Shown here: one piece after another, positions 33,675 through 36,702 of the stretch | How positions within the stretch are numbered: position 1 is the stretch's first letter | How the letters are laid out: every line of letters starts with the position of its first letter | Assembly: GCF_900163745.1 (NCBI RefSeq) | Contig: NZ_FUKJ01000458.1 | Span: 1 to 36,702, forward strand | Length of the DNA stretch: 36,702 bases | From: Crenothrix polyspora | GTDB lineage: Bacteria > Pseudomonadota > Gammaproteobacteria > Methylococcales > Methylomonadaceae | Direction: 5' to 3' | Notes under the pieces: generated by a model | What the model was told of the DNA's origin: nothing | What the model saw: only the letters and a program-made list of their open reading frames with translations | Database searches by the model: none | Made by a program: the position numbers and the translations under genes

Positions 33675-33904
33675 GTAACTACTCAGTCTTTCAAAAGATA
33701 GGGTACAGCGTTTTTATCTATCCACGGAAAACACAAAAAACACAAAAAACACAAAAAACACAAAAAACACAAAAAACACGGAAAAATGTCGATGTTTTTT
33801 CACAAAAAGAATGATTACCGAAAAATTTTTGTGTCTTTTGTGCCGCTTAAAAGCGCCTACTTTTGGTTTCCGTGGACTTTTTTTAACATCTACTGAGTAG
33901 TTAC
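33675..33904. mobile_element. MITE-like element with 13-bp terminal inverted repeats
   Basis: Perfect 13-bp terminal inverted repeats: GTAACTACTCAGT (33675-33687) and ACTGAGTAGTTAC (33892-33904). Inside is a second perfect pair TCCACGGAAA (33721-33730) / TTTCCGTGGA (33867-33876). The left inner arm opens an array of seven 9-nt units. No coding capacity and no clear target-site duplication (flanks ATGCTTC and CATTCTT). The symmetric structure suggests a non-autonomous transposable or fold-back repeat. Confidence 0.65.
33723..33785. repeat. 9-nt tandem array, seven units
   Basis: Seven contiguous 9-nt units, 63 bp: CACGGAAAA, five copies of CACAAAAAA, then CACGGAAAA. The first and last units are identical and differ from the identical inner five. 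Strongly strand-asymmetric (A/C on the plus strand). Degenerate reverse-oriented units (TTTTTGTGT, CTTTTGTGC) occur at about 33826-33843. Confidence 0.9.
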
Positions 33905-33933
33905 CATTCTTCTTATCAATACAGGAATTTTTC

Positions 33934-34413
33934 ATGACAGAAATCCATGAACCCCGTCCGCCATTTCCCCCTTTTATTTTTGATACCGCTACGCAAAAAG
34001 TGCGTATGGCTGAAGATGGTTGGAATAATCGTAATCCTGAGCGTGTGGCTTTGGCGTATACCGTTGATAGCCAATGGCGTAACCGTGCCGAATTTCCGGT
34101 AGGGCGCGAGCAAATTATAGAATTTCTTACCCAAAAATGGGCAAAAGAGCACGAATACCGCTTAATCAAGGAACTTTGGGCATTTAATGGCAACCGTATT
34201 GCTGTACGCTTTGCCTACGAATGGCATAATGACAACGGTGACTGGTTTCGTTCTTACGGTAATGAAAATTGGGAGTTCGACGAAAATGGTTTAATGCGCC
34301 GCCGCTACGCCAGCATTAATGATTTAGCCATTCAAGAAACTGACCGGAAATTTCATTGGCCGCAAGGTCGTCGTCCTGACGAGCATCCAGGCTTAAGTGA
34401 GCTGGGGCTTTAA
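33934..34413 (+). CDS. NTF2-like DUF1348 family protein
   Basis: 159 aa, full length for the family. Seen: the [21 protein letters not shown] opening, [62 protein letters not shown] and the C-terminal [15 protein letters not shown], all typical of DUF1348 proteins with a SnoaL/NTF2-like fold. The fold provides a small-molecule pocket; the biochemical function is unknown. No signal peptide, so cytosolic. It begins 30 bp after the repeat element, whose right end may therefore influence its expression. Confidence 0.92.
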   Translation: MTEIHEPRPPFPPFIFDTATQKVRMAEDGWNNRNPERVALAYTVDSQWRNRAEFPVGREQIIEFLTQKWAKEHEYRLIKELWAFNGNRIAVRFAYEWHNDNGDWFRSYGNENWEFDENGLMRRRYASINDLAIQETDRKFHWPQGRRPDEHPGLSELGL

Positions 34414-34461
34414 TGTGTTTTCAAAAGCTAACAAGTGCTAGTTTTTTATCAATGGTACCGA

Positions 34462-34491
34462 TTAATACAGCCAATGGGTAAAAACTATAAT
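34462..34491 (+). promoter_or_regulatory. Candidate promoter of the DUF2782 gene
   Basis: A perfect -10 TATAAT (34486-34491) is preceded at 18-bp spacing by TTAATA (34462-34467, four of six matches to TTGACA). The -10 lies 38 bp upstream of the ATG at 34529. Confidence 0.5.
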
Positions 34492-34528
34492 AAGATAGCT
34501 GAAGTTTCATTCTGACAGGGCTTAATAT

Positions 34529-34867
34529 ATGCGCCGCTTTATTCTACTTAGTCTTTTTGCATTGCCTTTATTGGCTGCCGAAGAGCGGCCGCCTGTTCTT
34601 GAAGCTATTCCTGAGGTACCGGAAGCGCCCGCCTCTGTAGAGAGTGGCGAGGAAATGGAGCCGGACATCACCATTATACGTAAAGCCAAGAAGACGATTC
34701 AGGAATACCGTAGAGGCGGCAAATTGTATATGGTGAAAGTGATACCCGATATAGGGCCGCCCTACTATTTTATGGATATTAATGGCGACGGCAAGATGGA
34801 TGTGCGCCGTAGTGAATTGGATAGAGACAGTAATATCAATATGTGGAAGTTATTGGAATGGGATTGA
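34529..34867 (+). CDS. DUF2782 family exported protein
   Basis: 112 aa. A short signal peptide (MRRFILLSLFALPLLA, cleavage near LAA) precedes a Pro/Glu-rich linker (residues 18-45) and the conserved DUF2782 domain: EPDITIIRKAKKTIQEYRRGG, LYMVKVIPDIGPPYYFMD, then a calcium-loop-like DINGDGKMDVRRSELD. The family is widespread in gammaproteobacteria, is usually encoded as a single gene, and has no known biochemical function. Periplasmic. A sigma70-like promoter lies upstream and a hairpin follows. Confidence 0.92.
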   Translation: MRRFILLSLFALPLLAAEERPPVLEAIPEVPEAPASVESGEEMEPDITIIRKAKKTIQEYRRGGKLYMVKVIPDIGPPYYFMDINGDGKMDVRRSELDRDSNINMWKLLEWD

Positions 34868-34909
34868 TTGCGTTAATGCTGTCTACAGTGGTTAGGTAGA
34901 AATCTTACC

Positions 34910-34938
34910 ACGCTTAGCAATGACAGCTTGTTAAGCGT
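34910..34938. terminator. Hairpin between convergent DUF2782 and DUF2490 genes
   Basis: An 11-bp stem with one G-T pair: ACGCTTAGCAA (34910-34920) and TTGTTAAGCGT (34928-34938), 7-nt loop. Position between two stops suggests bidirectional termination, though no long T-run is present. Confidence 0.5.
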
Positions 34939-34955
34939 AGATATAGAAGTTCGGT

Positions 34956-35642
34956 TTAGAAGTTAATATTTAAATTGGTTAACCAAACGTGGTTATACAA
35001 ATCCTCTTTACCAAAATTATTGACATATTGCAGTTGATAGCCGGTATCAATATTGACGTTTGGCGTTACTTTGTAACCCACACCAAAATAAGAGCGGTTT
35101 TGATTGATGCCAGATTGCACTGAGTACTCCAGCCGTCCAGAATTTACCGAGTTAAGGTAAATAAATAACTCGTCAAAAGCGACCAGAAACAGCTTGGATT
35201 CAGGGATGGAATATTGAAATCTGAAACGATGGCGCATACGGTGCGATAAATCAGCATCAGCAAAGAAACGTTGTTCCAGGCGAAAGCGGTACTGAAAATT
35301 GAGTTGGGGTGTCAGATTATCAATCCACTGCACTTGCTCGACGAGATCCTTGGTCGCCAAATCGAATTTATCTTTGGAATTGTATTCACCCTGCCAGGCA
35401 AATCCTAGCGATGCCTGCAAATTTTTGGTGATTTTGTAACCAAAAAAGGGACGTATGATCAATTGGTTAAACTTGGTATCGTCTTTGTTAAAACGTGGTT
35501 GCAATTCCAAAAACGCCAAATACTTACTACCGCCAAAATCGGTTTGGTAAGTATTGCTTATCCAAATACTGGTATCGTCATCTGCTAAACTAACCCCCGA
35601 TACGGCAAGACCTAAGCATAACGCCAATATCTTTTTCATCAT
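34956..35642 (-). CDS. DUF2490 family outer-membrane beta-barrel protein
   Basis: 228 aa. A signal peptide (MMKKILALCLGLAVSGVSLA|DDD) precedes a barrel-like mature protein rich in alternating hydrophobic strands: LEFLELQPRF-type, FGYKITKNLQASLGFAWQG, LNFQYRFRLEQRFF, SHRMRHRFRFQYSIP, GVGYKVTPNVNIDTGYQLQY. It ends in LTNLNINF with the C-terminal Phe used by the BAM machinery. The DUF2490 assignment is from the LQPRF / RLEQRF / RFRFQYSI pattern. Role unknown; outer membrane location is inferred from strand pattern and terminal Phe. Confidence 0.88.
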   Translation of the reverse strand: MMKKILALCLGLAVSGVSLADDDTSIWISNTYQTDFGGSKYLAFLELQPRFNKDDTKFNQLIIRPFFGYKITKNLQASLGFAWQGEYNSKDKFDLATKDLVEQVQWIDNLTPQLNFQYRFRLEQRFFADADLSHRMRHRFRFQYSIPESKLFLVAFDELFIYLNSVNSGRLEYSVQSGINQNRSYFGVGYKVTPNVNIDTGYQLQYVNNFGKEDLYNHVWLTNLNINF

Positions 35643-35786
35643 CCCATGCCCACTTTTTCAAAACCGTCTATGGTAGCAAATTTTATTGTCCCGCCAAAAA
35701 ATCAATCTATTCGCAAACACCCTTCATGATTAATACGGATGATAATTTTTGGTCACGGATAGTTTTTTAATGCCATAATTAGCGCT

Positions 35787-36182
35787 ATGTTTTTATCGTT
35801 ACGCACGTTTATTATTGTTTTTCTGGTCATGTTGCAATTTATTGCACCGTTGGTGCATGCGCATACCGGCGAAAAAATTTTCGATAAAGGTCTTCACCTT
35901 CCTGGCCTTGAAGCGTATGAGTCCTCTCAAGACTTGGCGACACTACAAATGTATTCTTATCATGTCGACTCCGAAGGCGTGCTGGTAGGCATTAACACCG
36001 GTCTTAAAGCTAAGCAAAGCACTACACTGGATGACAGCGATGTTCAGGTTTATATAACGCCACCTGCCGTCGTCCTTAAAGCCGCATTACTTCAGTTTGA
36101 TAGCAACTTTTCCCCACATTTTCAGCATATTGTTGTACAAACCTTAGCTTTCGCCCATTCTGCACGCGCACCACCCCAGTAA
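35787..36182 (+). CDS. Small exported protein upstream of an efflux gene, unknown function
   Basis: 131 aa, not recognised. MFLSLRTFIIVFLVMLQFIAP is a clear signal peptide with cleavage after VHA, leaving HTGEKIFDKGLHLPGLEAYES at the mature N-terminus. The middle contains VYITPPAVVLKAA, and the C-terminus is short and His/Ala-rich (VQTLAFAHSARAPPQ). It lies 151 bp upstream of a TolC-family gene on the same strand and may be co-transcribed with it; small exported proteins of this kind often sit in front of heavy-metal RND efflux operons (general knowledge, not proved here). Confidence 0.7.
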   Translation: MFLSLRTFIIVFLVMLQFIAPLVHAHTGEKIFDKGLHLPGLEAYESSQDLATLQMYSYHVDSEGVLVGINTGLKAKQSTTLDDSDVQVYITPPAVVLKAALLQFDSNFSPHFQHIVVQTLAFAHSARAPPQ

Positions 36183-36333
36183 CACCCTCGCTTGACTTGG
36201 CACATGGCTCACGCCGTCGCCCCCTGTTTTCCGGCATCATCCGTAACACTGTATTGCATTTGCACTATCTATACAGATTGATTGCCGCATCGTACTGAAC
36301 CTTAACACGCGCTAACCCGCACCGAGTTCATCT

Positions 36334-36702
36334 ATGCTTGTTTTACATTTACTCAAAAGAAGCTTGCCGGTGTTTTTGCTGGCAACGTCGCTGACTTTTG
36401 CAGATACCCCCCCCATTGTCGATCACGAAGATCCGATTGAAGTTGACAGCAAGTTGACCTTATCGAAAGTGATTAGCGATGCTATGGAAAAATACCCCGA
36501 TACCGCCTGGCTTAATTCCCTGGAAGACGAAACTGCCGCTATTGCACAGCGTAGTAAAAGCTGGACAGCTGGCGCATCGCAAGCCAGTCTTCGTTTCCAG
36601 GAAGCTTCGAGCGGTACAAGGCATTATGTCGATGCTGGCGTACAGGTACCGCTGTGGAATCCTGGCCAACGCAATGCCGAAAAAGCGGTCGCCAGACAGG
36701 CT
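36334..36702 (+). CDS. TolC-family outer-membrane efflux protein, 3'-truncated by window
   Basis: The first 123 codons of an open frame that continues past the window end. MLVLHLLKRSLPVFLLATSLTFA is a signal peptide; the mature start TPPIVDHEDPIEVDSKLTLSK is followed by the coiled-coil beginning of the TolC fold (VISDAMEKYPDTAWLNSLEDE) and by DAGVQVPLWNPGQRNAEKAVAR, which matches the first outer-membrane strand and the following helix of CusC/CzcC-like TolC proteins. It probably heads an RND-type efflux operon with membrane-fusion and pump genes beyond the window. Substrate unknown; a metal is plausible. Confidence 0.85.
   Translation, partial: MLVLHLLKRSLPVFLLATSLTFADTPPIVDHEDPIEVDSKLTLSKVISDAMEKYPDTAWLNSLEDETAAIAQRSKSWTAGASQASLRFQEASSGTRHYVDAGVQVPLWNPGQRNAEKAVARQA

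Larger units (their letters stand above)
33633..33933. other. Intergenic region occupied by a repeat element
   Basis: 301 bp without a real gene. Almost all of it is the MITE-like element 33675-33904. The last 29 bp carry the AGGAA ribosome binding site (about 33923-33927) for the DUF1348 gene. Confidence 0.8.

Noticed and set aside
33723-33785. CRISPR array
   Set aside because: Units are 9 nt, contiguous and without spacers; no cas gene in the window.
33620-33814. Open frame with repeated KTQ residues
   Set aside because: It is translated from the 9-nt tandem array and has no ribosome binding site or domain; it overlaps the BNR gene end.
33714-34193. Minus-strand 159-aa frame across the repeat element and DUF1348
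   Set aside because: Composed of the reverse of the A-rich array and antisense of a well-supported gene.

Overview
The window looks like chromosome of a gammaproteobacterial (type I, Methylococcales-like) methanotroph. The main evidence is a complete pmoC-pmoA-pmoB operon for particulate methane monooxygenase (14847-17821) with all the expected metal-ligand positions. It is set among ordinary gammaproteobacterial genes: a PilY1/pilin pair, folA, mobA, DUF2782 and a DUF2490 beta-barrel. I see no tRNA, rRNA, CRISPR array, prophage or insertion-sequence transposase.

Layout. 1-3084: the C-terminal part of a PilY1-like pilus adhesin (cut by the window start) and a type IV pilin. 3181-8859: a partner-switching signalling set (STAS antagonist, HATPase anti-sigma/switch kinase, PAS-PAS-PP2C phosphatase) wrapped around an N-terminally short NAD-glutamate dehydrogenase. 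8872-9387: folA. 9616-13994: a surface-polysaccharide cluster (flippase, methyltransferase, GT2, GT4) that becomes AT-rich. 14118-14543: a small membrane-anchored protein on the minus strand. 14691-17904: pmo promoter, pmoCAB, intergenic hairpins and terminator. 18195-22408: a compact Ter-type cluster (TerD, TerD, degenerate TerD fused to VWA, TerZ-like TerD, ATP-grasp) ending in a terminator. 22498-25212: a 904-aa RTX calcium-binding protein. 25748-27549: mobA and an aminotransferase. 27769-28353: beta-carbonic anhydrase. 28692-30530: a cysteine-containing lipoprotein and a tandem pair of small helical exported proteins. 30883-33632: an exported SUMF1-fold protein divergent from a thioredoxin-like protein and a six-Asp-box lipoprotein. 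33675-33904: a MITE-like repeat element with perfect 13-bp terminal inverted repeats. 33934-36702: a DUF1348 protein, a DUF2782 protein, a DUF2490 barrel, a small exported protein and the beginning of a TolC-family efflux gene that runs off the window.

How the genes fit together. PmoCAB oxidises methane in intracytoplasmic membranes. Carbonic anhydrase may support carbon balance and Mo-cofactor MobA may support molybdoenzymes such as formate dehydrogenase (both inferred). The Ter cluster, the partner-switching set and the RTX protein look like stress or envelope responses. The thioredoxin/Asp-box pair and the TolC start point to periplasmic redox and efflux functions.

The least conventional parts are the reduced Ter module beside pmo, the GDH embedded in the switch operon, the MITE-like element built round a 9-nt array, the duplicated small exported gene with its upstream block, and the RTX protein built of exact 113-residue modules.
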